From positions 1-26,332 of the forward strand of contig JBBRNO010000091.1 of NCBI GenBank assembly GCA_038230275.1: DNA of 26,332 bases. The letters run 5' to 3'. This stretch comes from JANXXV01 sp038230275 (GTDB lineage: Bacteria > Acidobacteriota > Terriglobia > Bryobacterales > Bryobacteraceae). Position 1 is the stretch's first letter. Every line of letters starts with the position of its first letter. Of the stretch, positions 7,802 through 16,288 are shown piece by piece. The position numbers and the translations under genes are program-made. Below the pieces are notes generated by a model that was not told the origin of the DNA, did no database searches, and saw nothing but the letters and a program-made list of their open reading frames with translations.

Positions 7802-9088
7802 CTATTTTTCCTCGGATGGGGACTGGGTGCGCCAAAACATTAGCAGCCCGCGCGCCAGTTTAAAATTATCCCCTCCTACAAAGAATACGCTGCCTGGAAG
7901 GTCAAGTTTGGGTACCCCTAGCCCGGCGTTCATCCGCATATTGGGCCCGAATCGTGTGGCGCCCGGTCCGGTGATCGCGCCGCCCGCCGCTACAACCTGA
8001 TCCAACTCCGTATGAATGGCCCCTTTCGCTCCGGGAAACTCCAGCTCGAAAAATTCAAGTCCGACGATGTGGTAAGCGCTGCGCGGCCCGTTCTCGCGGC
8101 GCAGCGCCGTGATCCGCCCGTGCAGCAGCGCCCCCTTCGGCGCAATCACCGTACCGTTCTTCTTCACTGCTTTCCGCAATACTCCCGTTACAGGATCACC
8201 TGTAGCGGATGTCCCCGACGCAATCGGCGTATCCAGCGAAACCTCAAGCAGCAAACCGTCCGGCACCTCAATCGTCTTCGTTGCCGCTGTCGGCGCTCCC
8301 GCATCCGGACCCGGATCGGAAAACACCAACACGGATTCTCCGCTATACTGTCGGCATCCCGTAAAGCGCGTCACGTTCACGCTCTCCGAATTGCCCTCAT
8401 CCGTCATCTTCAGTTCGGCCGATTGCGGCAGTAGAAAATTCTGTCCGCCGATATCCGCCCGCATATAGTCCACCGAATCCATCGCCCGCGACATGTGAAG
8501 TTCCGGCGGAATATGATCCGCTTCCACTTCCAGCCGCCACAAATCCAACGTTTCCCGATTCGCCCAAATGGACCCGTGATAACCCACAACAGCCTCTCGC
8601 GACCCCACCCGCAGCGTGTAGCCGCTCAGCATCTGCGGCACTTCGTAATCCCATTGCAGCACCGTCCTGTTGTTCTTCGTCACCTCGCCGGCGTAGGTTA
8701 TCCGTGCGCTCCGCGACTGGAAAATGCTCTTCGCGTGAAGCGCAAAAGTGCCGTTCCCAATGGCGCCGCCTGAAACAATCTGGCTGATGTCTTTGTCTTC
8801 GAAGTTGCCGGCTCCCGGCCAGGCGAACAATTCCTTACCGTTCACCAGCGCCACTTCCAGCCGCACCATGTCTACCAGTTCATACCGCCGGGAGGGCGCG
8901 CGCCGTACTCTGCGCTCAATGGTCTGCAGACAGGTGTAATTCGGCAGCCGCGACAGATTCACAATCATCTTGCTGCGTACCTGACCGAACAAGGCGTCGC
9001 CCGGCGGCGCCACTCTTGACACCGTATCGGCGCCCGCGCTCAGCGAGGCGCAAAGCACCCAAACCACGGGATACAGGCGCTTGCTCAT
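7802..9088 (-). CDS. Secreted protein of unknown function
   Basis: A 428-residue protein with an N-terminal signal peptide (MSKRLYPVVWVLCASLSAGA). The first part has a conserved-looking LPNYTCLQTIER segment, as in a family of secreted proteins repeated in Solibacter-like genomes. The C-terminal part (LEVSLDTPIASGTSATGDPV, then GTVIAPKGALLHGRI) resembles the beta-barrel segments of VirB10/TrbI-like proteins that set cell-envelope pores, but the match is only a general pattern. Domain identity is therefore open. It ends 3 bases before the GH88 gene, and its ATG at 9088 has TATAAT (9103-9098) only about 10 bases upstream, which suggests a leaderless transcript. Confidence 0.75.
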   Translation of the reverse strand: MSKRLYPVVWVLCASLSAGADTVSRVAPPGDALFGQVRSKMIVNLSRLPNYTCLQTIERRVRRAPSRRYELVDMVRLEVALVNGKELFAWPGAGNFEDKDISQIVSGGAIGNGTFALHAKSIFQSRSARITYAGEVTKNNRTVLQWDYEVPQMLSGYTLRVGSREAVVGYHGSIWANRETLDLWRLEVEADHIPPELHMSRAMDSVDYMRADIGGQNFLLPQSAELKMTDEGNSESVNVTRFTGCRQYSGESVLVFSDPGPDAGAPTAATKTIEVPDGLLLEVSLDTPIASGTSATGDPVTGVLRKAVKKNGTVIAPKGALLHGRITALRRENGPRSAYHIVGLEFFELEFPGAKGAIHTELDQVVAAGGAITGPGATRFGPNMRMNAGLGVPKLDLPGSVFFVGGDNFKLARGLLMFWRTQSPSEEK

Positions 9089-9096
9089 TTAGGTCT

Positions 9097-9103
9097 TATT
9101 ATA
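9097..9103. promoter_or_regulatory. Overlapping divergent -10 elements
   Basis: The minus strand reads TATAAT at 9103-9098 and the plus strand reads TATTAT at 9097-9102. Transcripts would start within a few bases of the ATG at 9088 (minus) and of the ATG at 9109 (plus). The -35 regions are weak. Only 20 bases separate the two start codons. Confidence 0.45.
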
Positions 9104-9108
9104 GAAGG

Positions 9109-9342
9109 ATGTCAGCAACGAAAGTTACCATCCTGAAGAACGGCCCCATCCGTATTGAGGGCGACTTCGAAATCTCCGACCCGGACGGCGCTACCTTTGG
9201 CTTGGCCGGCCGCACAGTCATCTCCCTGTGCCGCTGCGGGCTCGCCGAAAACAAGCCATTCTGCGACGGGACCCACGGCCGCAACGGCTTCTCGTCCGAA
9301 TGCAAAGCGCGCGATCTGCCACCACCGAAGCCCAAGCTCTAA
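9109..9342 (+). CDS. CDGSH-type iron-sulfur protein
   Basis: A 77-residue protein with the CDGSH iron-sulfur signature CRCGLAENKPFCDGTH, which binds one 2Fe-2S cluster with three cysteines and one histidine. The usual Ser/Thr after the second cysteine is Ala here. Members serve in redox sensing or cluster transfer. ATG 9109 is chosen over an upstream in-frame start at 9016, which would overlap the divergent gene. AAGG directly abuts the ATG, too close for a normal Shine-Dalgarno, so leaderless or weak initiation is likely. It stands alone between two minus-strand genes. Confidence 0.88.
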   Translation: MSATKVTILKNGPIRIEGDFEISDPDGATFGLAGRTVISLCRCGLAENKPFCDGTHGRNGFSSECKARDLPPPKPKL

Positions 9343-9424
9343 AGCCGCGCCAACCCAACTGGCCCCAGGCGGCAACGCTGGGCCACTGGGGCGGCGGATA
9401 CCCTCGCGCCCCAGGGACCGCGCT

Positions 9425-10522
9425 CTACCGCCCGCCCGAATTAAGAAACGTAATTACGTCCGCCATCTGTTCCGTGGTAAATGTCGGCCACTCTGAATTT
9501 TCTTTCTTCAACCGCGCCAGCATCTGCGGCCCGTGCGTCCACAACGACGACACAATCGACACCACCGACACGCGCCCTTTCCGGTCCACCAGCGCCGGTG
9601 CAATCCCCGAGCCGTTATGGCAAACCGCGCACCGGTTTCCGAAAATCTCCCGGCCCTCCTCCACCCGGCCCGCCGGCTCAAGCACCTGCTGCATCCATAG
9701 CTGATCTAGGATCTGCCGCATCTCATCCCCGCTCAAGACCGCCGTCTGCCGCAGCTTCGCATGGCTCCACATAGAGGCCGCCACATCGTTAATCGTCTTG
9801 GATCGCAGCCGCCGCGCCAAATCGTACTTCGCTTTATGGCAGCCGGTGCATCCCTTCGATTCCAGCAACTCCGCCCCATCTGATATCTCCGTGTCCATTC
9901 GCGGCTCACTCTTCGGCGTCTGCGGCAGCCCTTTCAGATACACCACAATGTCTGATAGCGCCTGCCCCTTCAATCCAGCTTGCTTGACGCCGCCTTCCTC
10001 AAAAGCCTGCCCGATATTCGCCGCATGGCTCCAGATGGCGGTGGCGAAAAGCAGCGGTCTCCCCAGCGACGCCCACTGCGCCACCGGCTTTGCCGAAGCG
10101 TTCCTCGATTCGTCGATGCTGTGGCACTCCGAACACCTCTCCCGCTCGAATAGTTTCTTCCCACGCCCCGCATTCGCCGGCCGGTCGAAAAAGCGCAATG
10201 AGTAGAAATACCCGAACAGATCGGCGGCCGATTGCTGGCCCAGCGGCTCAATCGCCAAGCCCTCCTCCGCCATAGCTGACCACATGGTTGGCGCGTGATT
10301 CCACATCCGCGCGGCAATCCCGGCCGGCGAATACTCCCGCTTCAGCCGCTTGGCAAGGTCCGGCCCTCTCGACCCACCCAGGCCATTAATGCTGTGGCAT
10401 CGAATGCACGGCAGCGCCTGGAACAGGGCTGCACCGCGCTGCGAATCTACTGAGATCGCCTCATTCGCCTGCGCCCCAAGCGCAAATAGCGAAACTCCCA
10501 CCCAAAGCCAAAATGAACGCAA
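9425..10522 (-). CDS. Tetraheme c-type cytochrome with four internal repeats
   Basis: A 365-residue periplasmic protein with a signal peptide (MRSFWLWVGVSLFALGAQA). It has four CxxCH heme sites: CIRCH at 39, CSECH at 130, CTGCH at 225 and CAVCH at 298. Each is followed 27 to 35 residues later by a W-(N/S/T)-H motif: MWNHA (74-77), IWSHA (164-167), MWSHA (252-255) and LWTHG (328-331). This gives four units of one cytochrome domain type, likely made by internal duplication. Whether the distal heme ligand is the WxH histidine or a nearby methionine cannot be told. It probably carries electrons in the periplasm. No oxidase or dehydrogenase partner lies next to it. Confidence 0.88.
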   Translation of the reverse strand: MRSFWLWVGVSLFALGAQANEAISVDSQRGAALFQALPCIRCHSINGLGGSRGPDLAKRLKREYSPAGIAARMWNHAPTMWSAMAEEGLAIEPLGQQSAADLFGYFYSLRFFDRPANAGRGKKLFERERCSECHSIDESRNASAKPVAQWASLGRPLLFATAIWSHAANIGQAFEEGGVKQAGLKGQALSDIVVYLKGLPQTPKSEPRMDTEISDGAELLESKGCTGCHKAKYDLARRLRSKTINDVAASMWSHAKLRQTAVLSGDEMRQILDQLWMQQVLEPAGRVEEGREIFGNRCAVCHNGSGIAPALVDRKGRVSVVSIVSSLWTHGPQMLARLKKENSEWPTFTTEQMADVITFLNSGGR

Positions 10523-10621
10523 GAATCCCCCGTTGCCTGTATATTACAGCCATTCGTTCGCGCATCGCTCGGGTCAAATGAGGGGAACTGCTACCAAAAG
10601 TACTGCACCATGGCCGCTGTT

Positions 10622-10691
10622 ACTATGCTGATGCCACTATGCTGATGCCACCAGGCTGATGCCACCAGGCTGATGCCACCAGGCTGATGCC
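10622..10691 (+). repeat. Five tandem 14-bp repeats
   Basis: Two units of ACTATGCTGATGCC (10622-10649) are followed by three of ACCAGGCTGATGCC (10650-10691). They lie between the cytochrome gene start and the small gene at 10707. Perfect identity inside each group suggests recent slippage. The array falls in the upstream region of both divergent genes and could hold or move their promoters. Confidence 0.9.
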
Positions 10692-10706
10692 ACATTGCGG
10701 GACTCT

Positions 10707-11213
10707 ATGGAATCCACCTACACTCGGAAATCGTCTCTAAAGTCACTCCAGGGGGTGTTCTCATCCGTGAAGTATTCGCCTTTGCTCTTGCTCATTCTCG
10801 TTTCCCAGGCGCACCCAGCCGAACGCCAGCCAACCTACCAGCTGGAACTTCGCGATCCAGGAAAGCACTCCCGAACCCAGGTGTCATTCGACTACGGTTA
10901 TGGCCTCGCGATTAACCACAAGGGTGACGTGGCCGGTACGCTAGTCTCTTATCTCGGACCCCAGGAACGCAACGTCACATTCTATTGGGCAAATGGATCG
11001 GATCAGAATCTTGTGATTCCACAAGCCGAAGCAGACCTCTTCACGTGCAAGAGGCCCTCGGCAATCGACGAGCAGCGGAACATTTTCTGCGAGGACTTCG
11101 TAGTCGGCTTAGTATCCGGGGAAGGAAAGACGACATTGCTCAAGCCTATTCTGTGTTCTCCCCCGGAAACCTTGCGGACCGAGTGGAATAGGGCTGAAGG
11201 GCTGAGAGAATGA
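10707..11213 (+). CDS. Hypothetical secreted protein, weakly HAF-repeat-like
   Basis: A 168-residue product, not recognised with confidence. After a basic N-terminus there is a hydrophobic stretch (YSPLLLLILVSQAHPA) that could be a signal peptide. The segment GLAINHKGDVAGTL followed by VTFYWANGSDQNL resembles one unit of the HAF extracellular repeat (GINxxGxVVG then FLWxxG). Only one unit is visible, so this may be a truncated copy. ATG 10707 is preferred to TTG 10695; neither has a clear ribosome binding site. Its stop overlaps the start of the next gene (ATGA), which hints at coupling. Confidence 0.45.
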   Translation: MESTYTRKSSLKSLQGVFSSVKYSPLLLLILVSQAHPAERQPTYQLELRDPGKHSRTQVSFDYGYGLAINHKGDVAGTLVSYLGPQERNVTFYWANGSDQNLVIPQAEADLFTCKRPSAIDEQRNIFCEDFVVGLVSGEGKTTLLKPILCSPPETLRTEWNRAEGLRE

Positions 11214-11518
11214 CTAAGACGGAACTGTTTTGGAGTGCCGATGGAAGTCGAGAGAAACCGTTCCGGACATGGCTAGCCCGGCGTAGAGAAGATGGCTTCC
11301 TATTGAACTGCTACCGAACGGGCAGCAAGCCGGGTGACTACGCAGCGTATCTCTTGCACCGGGCATCATGCGCGGTCTTCATCGGCAACAACCCCAGAAC
11401 CGGAAAGAACTGGACCAACAAACGGTTCTGCAAAGTCTGTTCGCTGGACGCGGATGCGCTTCAGCCTCATGCGAAGACGAAGGGTGGGCGCGTGCGACAT
11501 TGCGCGTTGTGCATGTGA
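11210..11518 (+). CDS. Small hypothetical protein with two CxxC pairs
   Basis: A 102-residue protein of unknown function. Near the C-terminus it has FCKVC and HCALC about 27 residues apart, a spacing that could hold one zinc ion in a ribbon. The rest is polar and basic (FRTWLARRREDGF, NNPRTGKNWTNKRF) and suggests nucleic-acid contact, but no family is recognised. The ATG shares bases with the upstream stop (ATGA). Coding probability is moderate because codon use in this stretch is less GC-biased than in neighbours. Confidence 0.45.
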   Translation: MTKTELFWSADGSREKPFRTWLARRREDGFLLNCYRTGSKPGDYAAYLLHRASCAVFIGNNPRTGKNWTNKRFCKVCSLDADALQPHAKTKGGRVRHCALCM

Positions 11519-11550
11519 ACGCAAGCCTGCTGATATCTAGAGCCAACTGT

Positions 11551-11854
11551 TCAGACGTCCCAATCACCATGGTCCCACTTGGCCGGTGTCATCTGGTGGC
11601 CTTCAGGCATCTCCAGAAGAGGCCGCCAACAATGGTGCGGTCGTAACGGCCTTTTCCCCAGGATGGGGATTCGTGTAGCCCATCAGTTCGGCAATGGAAA
11701 CCGCATCACGATAGGTGAGCGCACGCGTAACCGTCTTGTCTCAGCCTCCCGCATACCAAACGTGGGCAAGTATCAGGTTTGGGAAAGCAGCGTACTTGCG
11801 GTCGATTCCAAACGAGAGGACCCGGCCTTCATCTGAATAGCCTTCGCGACGAAG
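11551..11854 (-). pseudogene. Decayed reading frame of unknown family
   Basis: On the minus strand from about 11854 the sequence reads LRREGYSDEGRVLSFGIDR, then PNLILAHVWYAGG, a TGA stop, and in the same frame RALTYRDAVSIAELMGYTN. Past 11640 a different frame gives LLEMPEGHQMTPAKWD ending at 11553-11551. Together these look like the C-terminal part of one protein broken by at least one stop and one frameshift. The start is missing: coherent sequence begins about 65 bases downstream of the protease gene's stop at 11919. I do not recognise the family with certainty. A plus-strand open frame at 11579-11836 appears to be its shadow. Confidence 0.35.
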
Positions 11855-11918
11855 CTACAGGCGCGGCCAAATGCCGCCCAACCCCCAGAGTATTTCGTCT
11901 TAGCCGTGTAAGGTGATC

Positions 11919-14408
11919 TTACCGTACCGCGACTGTCGCCTGAAACTGCCCACCGTAGCCTTCCATCAACAGCACCAGGGTCACCGCACCGCCCGATGGC
12001 GCATCCGCCGGCACCCGCGCCTGCACCTGATACAGCCCCGAAACTTGCCCTTCCATGTTCCCTGCAAACACAATCTCCGCCTGCTTACTGCCAATTCGGA
12101 CTTCCGCCACTCCGTCCACCGGACGCAGCGGCAGCGCGCCCACCTGCCCATCCACCAAGTCGGGCGTAGTGGTTCCCAATCCAGTGGCGGAAATCGTAAT
12201 CACCGACCCCTTCGCCGCCGGATTGTCCACCGAATTCGCAGATCCATCTTCGTTTCGCGCCTTCGCCTGTCCCTTCCCATTGCCCGAAACCGTGTAGACG
12301 CCCGGATCGAAGTAATCCGTGTCCACGCGAAGCGCCGTCGTCCGTTGACCCTTATATTCCACCTGCACCGGTGCTTGTGAATATTGCAATGCCACGTTGT
12401 ACGGCACAACCAACGTCGTCTGATTCTTCGCAGCCGACACCACCGGGGCCGCCACCCCGTTCACCAGCACGCGCGTATCGGACAACGTCGTGGCAATCTT
12501 CCCATCCGAACCGGACGTCGCATTCACACTCGTATCCGGGCCGAACTCCGGAGAATAAATCGTAACCGCCCCGCCCGGAGCCAAAGACGCCGGCTGTAAC
12601 GTGGCCGCGTTCAACACAGAAAACTGCTGAATGGTGCCCGGCCGCGCAAACATCCCCGCCACCTGGTTGTAATCGTTGATCGTGATCGATTGCCCGTTGG
12701 CCGATCCGGTCATGTCAAGCGTAAAACCGGCAAACTTGAAGCCGCTGGCGGGCGTCCCGGTTACCTGCACGGTAGTGCCCGCCTCGTAGTAGCCATCCCC
12801 GGAGTCCGGGCTCAAACCGATTTGGCCCGCCGTCGATGGGTAAGCAAACGCGTCCAGCGAGAACTTGGTCTTGAAAGTGGCTGTGTACGTAGCGGCATCC
12901 GTCCCAACCGTCACCGAGTGCGCGCGGTCTCCACCGTCGCTCCATTTATCGAAAACGCGCAGCGAGGAACCGCCGTTCTCTGGAAAGCTCGCGTCCGCCT
13001 CTACCGTATGCGCAGACCCAGGTTCCCATTGGAAACCAGCCGGCGTAAAATAGCGCTTGCCGTCAATCAGCAGCGCCGCCGAACTAGCAGTGCTCTTGAA
13101 AATTACCGGCGCCTTAGCACTGAAATTCAGCTTCAACTGCTGTCGCCGCTCATCCACCACACCCTTGAACCCTTCAGCCGCCAGGTTCGTATAGCCGTTC
13201 CGCGCCAGGAACGGCGACGTCACCGAGGTGAGATAAAACCCAGGGTTTGCCGAAATCGTCCCGGTGATAAACGTCCCCTCGCGGTAGTATCCGTCTGAAT
13301 TGGCCGGAACAATCGCAACCGTCCCGGCGCCAGCCGGAGAAATCTCCGGTTGAATCCGCACGAAACGGATCATATTCGCGACAAACAACGTACTGTCAAC
13401 CGTGATCTGGACCGTCTGCTGCTGCTGTCCGCCGTCATTGCTCCACCGGCCAAATACATACCGCGCATCGGTGTCGCTTTGGGATGCCTCCACGTTCAGC
13501 GTGTGCGTCGAACCTACGGCCCACGCGTAGTTCACCGGCGTCTGCACCGTCGCCCCATCCACAATCACTCGCAGTCCCGCCGGATTCGTTGCCAGCGTCA
13601 CGCCTTTCGTCGTCCCGTAAAGCAATCCCACGGCATTCACATCTCCCGCCGAAAGCGCCTCCGTTTGGCCAATCGGAATGCCCGGGGGAATCGTTTCAAT
13701 CGCCAACTGTCCGTTCTTGCTGAAATCGGTCGCCGCGTAATGCATGATCGAGCTGTAGTCGTAGTCGCCCACATCGATCGGCTGATTGCTGAACGCCCCG
13801 AATTGGCTGTATCCGGATTTTTCTATATTTTCGAACAAAATCCGCACGTGGTCGCTCGCATCGGACCGCGCCTGCTCGTGTTCCAGCCCCACCGCATGCC
13901 CAATCTCATGAATCAGCGCGCCGGTAGGGCAAAGCTCACTCCCGAAAATGAACTGCTCCCCGCCCGCCACCCCGAGCGACGAAGAAGCACAAACCGAATT
14001 GTCGCTAGATGGCTTAAAAGTGACCCAGTTGGCCTCTTTTCCCCGCTGCACAAACCGGATCGGAGTCTTGTCCTGCCAGTGTTGTATCGCCGCCAAGATA
14101 AAAGCGGTGTTCTTGATGGCCGGGTCGATGCCGTAGGGAATGGTGGCTTTAGGCCAATATACCGTCGAGTCGGAGACGAACAACGCGTCTTTCCGTCCAT
14201 CGGACTTCGCACTGCCCTCCGCCTCAGCCAGCGCCTGAATCAGAACGTCGGCTCGCCCCAGAATGATATCGCCCTGATAGATAGCCAGCCCATCCACCAC
14301 TCGAAACTGGATCACTTTGCCGCGGTAAAACCCATGTTCCCATCGCGGAGCCGCTCCCAAAACCATCACGGCGAACAGAAGAATCAGCGAAAGAATGCGT
14401 TTCATCAT
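11919..14408 (-). CDS. Secreted astacin-like zinc metalloprotease with Ig-like repeats and Solibacter-type C-terminal domain
   Basis: An 829-residue secreted enzyme. Residues 1-20 are a signal peptide (MMKRILSLILLFAVMVLGAA). The catalytic domain (about 75-270) has the astacin zinc motif HEIGHAVGLEHEQAR with His167, His171 and His177 as ligands and Glu168 as base, and a Met-turn SIMHY at 220-224. It is followed by beta-rich repeats (about 270-600) with VFGRWSNDGG and VFDKWSDGG blocks, like InlB-type B-repeat domains. The C-terminal about 600-825 (VLNAATLQPASLAPGGAVTI, then NQTTLVVPYNVA) matches the TIGR03437-type domain expanded in Solibacter. It likely degrades extracellular protein. Starts at ATG 14408. 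Confidence 0.9.
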   Translation of the reverse strand: MMKRILSLILLFAVMVLGAAPRWEHGFYRGKVIQFRVVDGLAIYQGDIILGRADVLIQALAEAEGSAKSDGRKDALFVSDSTVYWPKATIPYGIDPAIKNTAFILAAIQHWQDKTPIRFVQRGKEANWVTFKPSSDNSVCASSSLGVAGGEQFIFGSELCPTGALIHEIGHAVGLEHEQARSDASDHVRILFENIEKSGYSQFGAFSNQPIDVGDYDYSSIMHYAATDFSKNGQLAIETIPPGIPIGQTEALSAGDVNAVGLLYGTTKGVTLATNPAGLRVIVDGATVQTPVNYAWAVGSTHTLNVEASQSDTDARYVFGRWSNDGGQQQQTVQITVDSTLFVANMIRFVRIQPEISPAGAGTVAIVPANSDGYYREGTFITGTISANPGFYLTSVTSPFLARNGYTNLAAEGFKGVVDERRQQLKLNFSAKAPVIFKSTASSAALLIDGKRYFTPAGFQWEPGSAHTVEADASFPENGGSSLRVFDKWSDGGDRAHSVTVGTDAATYTATFKTKFSLDAFAYPSTAGQIGLSPDSGDGYYEAGTTVQVTGTPASGFKFAGFTLDMTGSANGQSITINDYNQVAGMFARPGTIQQFSVLNAATLQPASLAPGGAVTIYSPEFGPDTSVNATSGSDGKIATTLSDTRVLVNGVAAPVVSAAKNQTTLVVPYNVALQYSQAPVQVEYKGQRTTALRVDTDYFDPGVYTVSGNGKGQAKARNEDGSANSVDNPAAKGSVITISATGLGTTTPDLVDGQVGALPLRPVDGVAEVRIGSKQAEIVFAGNMEGQVSGLYQVQARVPADAPSGGAVTLVLLMEGYGGQFQATVAVR

Positions 14409-14462
14409 AGCGGAATCAATCCCATCTAAGTCTTAACCCGGCCACCGGGCCCAAGGTCTCGC

Positions 14463-14987
14463 TCATTCACTAAGAATGCAGATATCTTTCAGGTTGCGGT
14501 AGTCCTCCGCAAAATCCAGCCCGTACCCCACCACAAACTCATCCGGAATCTGAAATCCCACATATTGGACGTCCACCGGCCTTTGCCGGCGCTCCGGCTT
14601 GTCCAGCAGCGTGGCAATTCGCACCGACTTCGGCTTCCGCTGCATCAGTACCTGAGTCAGGTAATTCAACGTAACCCCGCTGTCCACAATGTCTTCCACA
14701 ATCAGAATATCGGCGCCTTCTATCGGGGAGTCCAGATCTTTCGTCAGCCTCACCTGGCCCGACGAAGTCTTCCCCTTCCCGTAACTGGAGATGCCGATAA
14801 AATCAAGCCGCGTATGGCGGCTAATAGCCCGCGCCAGATCGGCATGGAACATACAAGCGCCCTTCAGAATACAAACCAGGTAGATAATCCCGTCTGGATA
14901 ATCGGCGGATATCTGCGCCCCCAATTCTTTGATTCGCTGCTGGATCTGTTCGGCGGTAATGAAAACGCGCAACTTGGAGGTATTCAT
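14463..14987 (-). CDS. hpt: Hypoxanthine phosphoribosyltransferase
   Basis: A 174-residue cytoplasmic purine salvage enzyme that joins PRPP to hypoxanthine or guanine. The PRPP loop is ILIVEDIVDSGVTLNYL, the flexible loop SSYGKGKTSSG, and the base-contact region DEFVVGYGLDFAEDYRNL near the C-terminus, all typical. Length is usual for the family. ATG 14987 is the natural start, giving MNTSKLRVFITAEQIQQRI; the frame is open further upstream (to 15134) but that would overlap the preceding gene, whose stop is at 15005. The two are separated by 17 bases and may be cotranscribed. In many bacteria hpt sits with tilS and ftsH; that is not the case here. Confidence 0.95.
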   Translation of the reverse strand: MNTSKLRVFITAEQIQQRIKELGAQISADYPDGIIYLVCILKGACMFHADLARAISRHTRLDFIGISSYGKGKTSSGQVRLTKDLDSPIEGADILIVEDIVDSGVTLNYLTQVLMQRKPKSVRIATLLDKPERRQRPVDVQYVGFQIPDEFVVGYGLDFAEDYRNLKDICILSE

Positions 14988-15004
14988 GACTCGATGGACC
15001 CGTC

Positions 15005-15841
15005 CTAGTCCGCCGCCCGAAGACGCGTGCTTGGAGGGCCCAGGTGGATGTGCGGCGCGGTAGCTTGCCCCGGTACCGCCGCCCGGAACGCAAAGTACGG
15101 CATGCGCGAAACCGCCAGGTAATGCCGCAGCCAAACCCCTTCGGCCTCGTCCGGATTCAATGCAATATCCACACGGCCGCGATGATCGAACCCTAACGCC
15201 CGGTGCAGCGCCGTCTCGCCCCGCGCACTCACCGGCAGCGGATGCGAAAACTTCTTCTCAAACGCCAGCACCACTTTCTTGTATTCCGAATCCCGGAAGA
15301 CTCCGTTCCCCTCAAACCGCTCGGCAATCCGAAAATCCACCCGGGACTGGTCCGCGCTCTGATCCGATTCCAATACCGCAGCTTCCACCTTCGCCATGCC
15401 AGCCAGTTCGCCAATCAGCGCCGAGCGTGTCAACGCCAGATTCAGCGTTTTCCGCCGGCTCTCCAGATCCTCTAGCACTGGGTTCAGCGCCACCCGCGCT
15501 GTCACACCCTCGTCCACCAGTTTCCGCACCGCCTCCAGCCGCAGTTTCTCGCGCTCCACCTGCCGCCGCGCCGCCGCCACCATGTCCCCAGCTTGTTCTT
15601 CGGTAAGGTCTGCGACACCGATTTTGCCGTACAGGGTATGCGCGACGATTACGTCGTCCTGGGCCTCGGTAAGCGCACGCTCGGCTGACTCCAACCCTGC
15701 CCGAGGACTAGCCCCGACGGCCACCAGCGCGCGCACTTTTTCCAGCTCTTCGGAGGCTCGCCGCACCGAGGCATTCTCCGGCGTCTGCGCACGCAAAGCC
15801 AGACCGCACAGCAGAAGAAAACAGGAAAAGGATCGACGCAC
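15005..15841 (-). CDS. Secreted coiled-coil protein with peptidase M15-like C-terminal domain
   Basis: A 278-residue product. N-terminal MRRSFSCFLLLCGLALRAQ is a signal peptide when started at GTG 15841. Residues about 20-170 are helical and rich in Glu, Arg and Ala (coiled coil). The last about 80 residues have ALGFDHRGRVDIALNPDE and, at the end, AVPGQATAPHIHLGPPS. The H-x6-D and HxH arrangement resembles the zinc site of M15 D,D-carboxypeptidases (VanY/MepA type), so a peptidoglycan role is possible but not proven. TTG 15889 is an alternative start. TACAAT lies just upstream of GTG 15841, which would make the transcript nearly leaderless and rule out the TTG. Confidence 0.75.
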   Translation of the reverse strand: MRRSFSCFLLLCGLALRAQTPENASVRRASEELEKVRALVAVGASPRAGLESAERALTEAQDDVIVAHTLYGKIGVADLTEEQAGDMVAAARRQVEREKLRLEAVRKLVDEGVTARVALNPVLEDLESRRKTLNLALTRSALIGELAGMAKVEAAVLESDQSADQSRVDFRIAERFEGNGVFRDSEYKKVVLAFEKKFSHPLPVSARGETALHRALGFDHRGRVDIALNPDEAEGVWLRHYLAVSRMPYFAFRAAVPGQATAPHIHLGPPSTRLRAAD

Positions 15842-15925
15842 TCTTCTTATTGTAGTACGATCAGGGTTAGGGGAGAACTTCCTATCCAAGAGCTTCCAGA
15901 CATCACAGCCGTCGAAAACATCCCG

Positions 15926-16288
15926 ATGGCAACCGCATTACCAGGCTGGCTCGGAGCAGTCCGCGCAGCAGAATCCAAGAAAGCAACTGACATCAAGGTG
16001 CTGGATCTTCGCGAAGTAACCAGCTTCTGCGACTATTTCGTCATCTGCACCGGCTCCAGTTCCAAACAGAATCAGACCATCAGCGACGAAATCTACATTC
16101 AGCTAAAACACGGTGGTGAACTAGCCGTCAGCGTAGAAGGCTACGACGGCGGCGAATGGGTCCTGATCGACTACGGCGATTTCATCGTCCACATCTTCAA
16201 ACAGGAAACCCGCGCCTACTACGACCTGGAACGCCTATGGCGTCACGCCAAGAACGTAGAAATCCCCGTTTCCGTGCCGCGACCGTGA
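15926..16288 (+). CDS. rsfS: Ribosome silencing factor RsfS (Iojap family)
   Basis: A 120-residue protein of the RsfS/Iojap family, which binds ribosomal protein L14 and blocks joining of 30S and 50S subunits in starvation. The core is clear: KATDIKVLDLREVTSFCDYF, VICTGSSSKQNQTISDEI, WVLIDYGDFIVHIF and YYDLERLW. The frame upstream of ATG 15926 is open without a good start. The last residues (PVSVPRP) and the TGA stop lie inside a copy of the dispersed palindrome at 16270-16301, so the element appears to have extended or replaced the natural C-terminus. It is divergent from the M15-like gene. Confidence 0.95.
   Translation: MATALPGWLGAVRAAESKKATDIKVLDLREVTSFCDYFVICTGSSSKQNQTISDEIYIQLKHGGELAVSVEGYDGGEWVLIDYGDFIVHIFKQETRAYYDLERLWRHAKNVEIPVSVPRP

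Noticed and set aside
11700..11790. UGA inside the broken frame near 11750 as a second Sec codon
   Set aside because: It lies between Gly and Asp with no redox motif and no hairpin after it, and a frameshift follows; decay is simpler.
13350..14429. 359-codon plus-strand frame antisense to the protease
   Set aside because: Arg/His/Pro-rich shadow of a GC-rich gene that has clear catalytic motifs on the other strand.
14430..14460. CCCGG-TGG-CCGGG hairpin between hpt and the protease
   Set aside because: Short stem without a T-run; termination cannot be supported.
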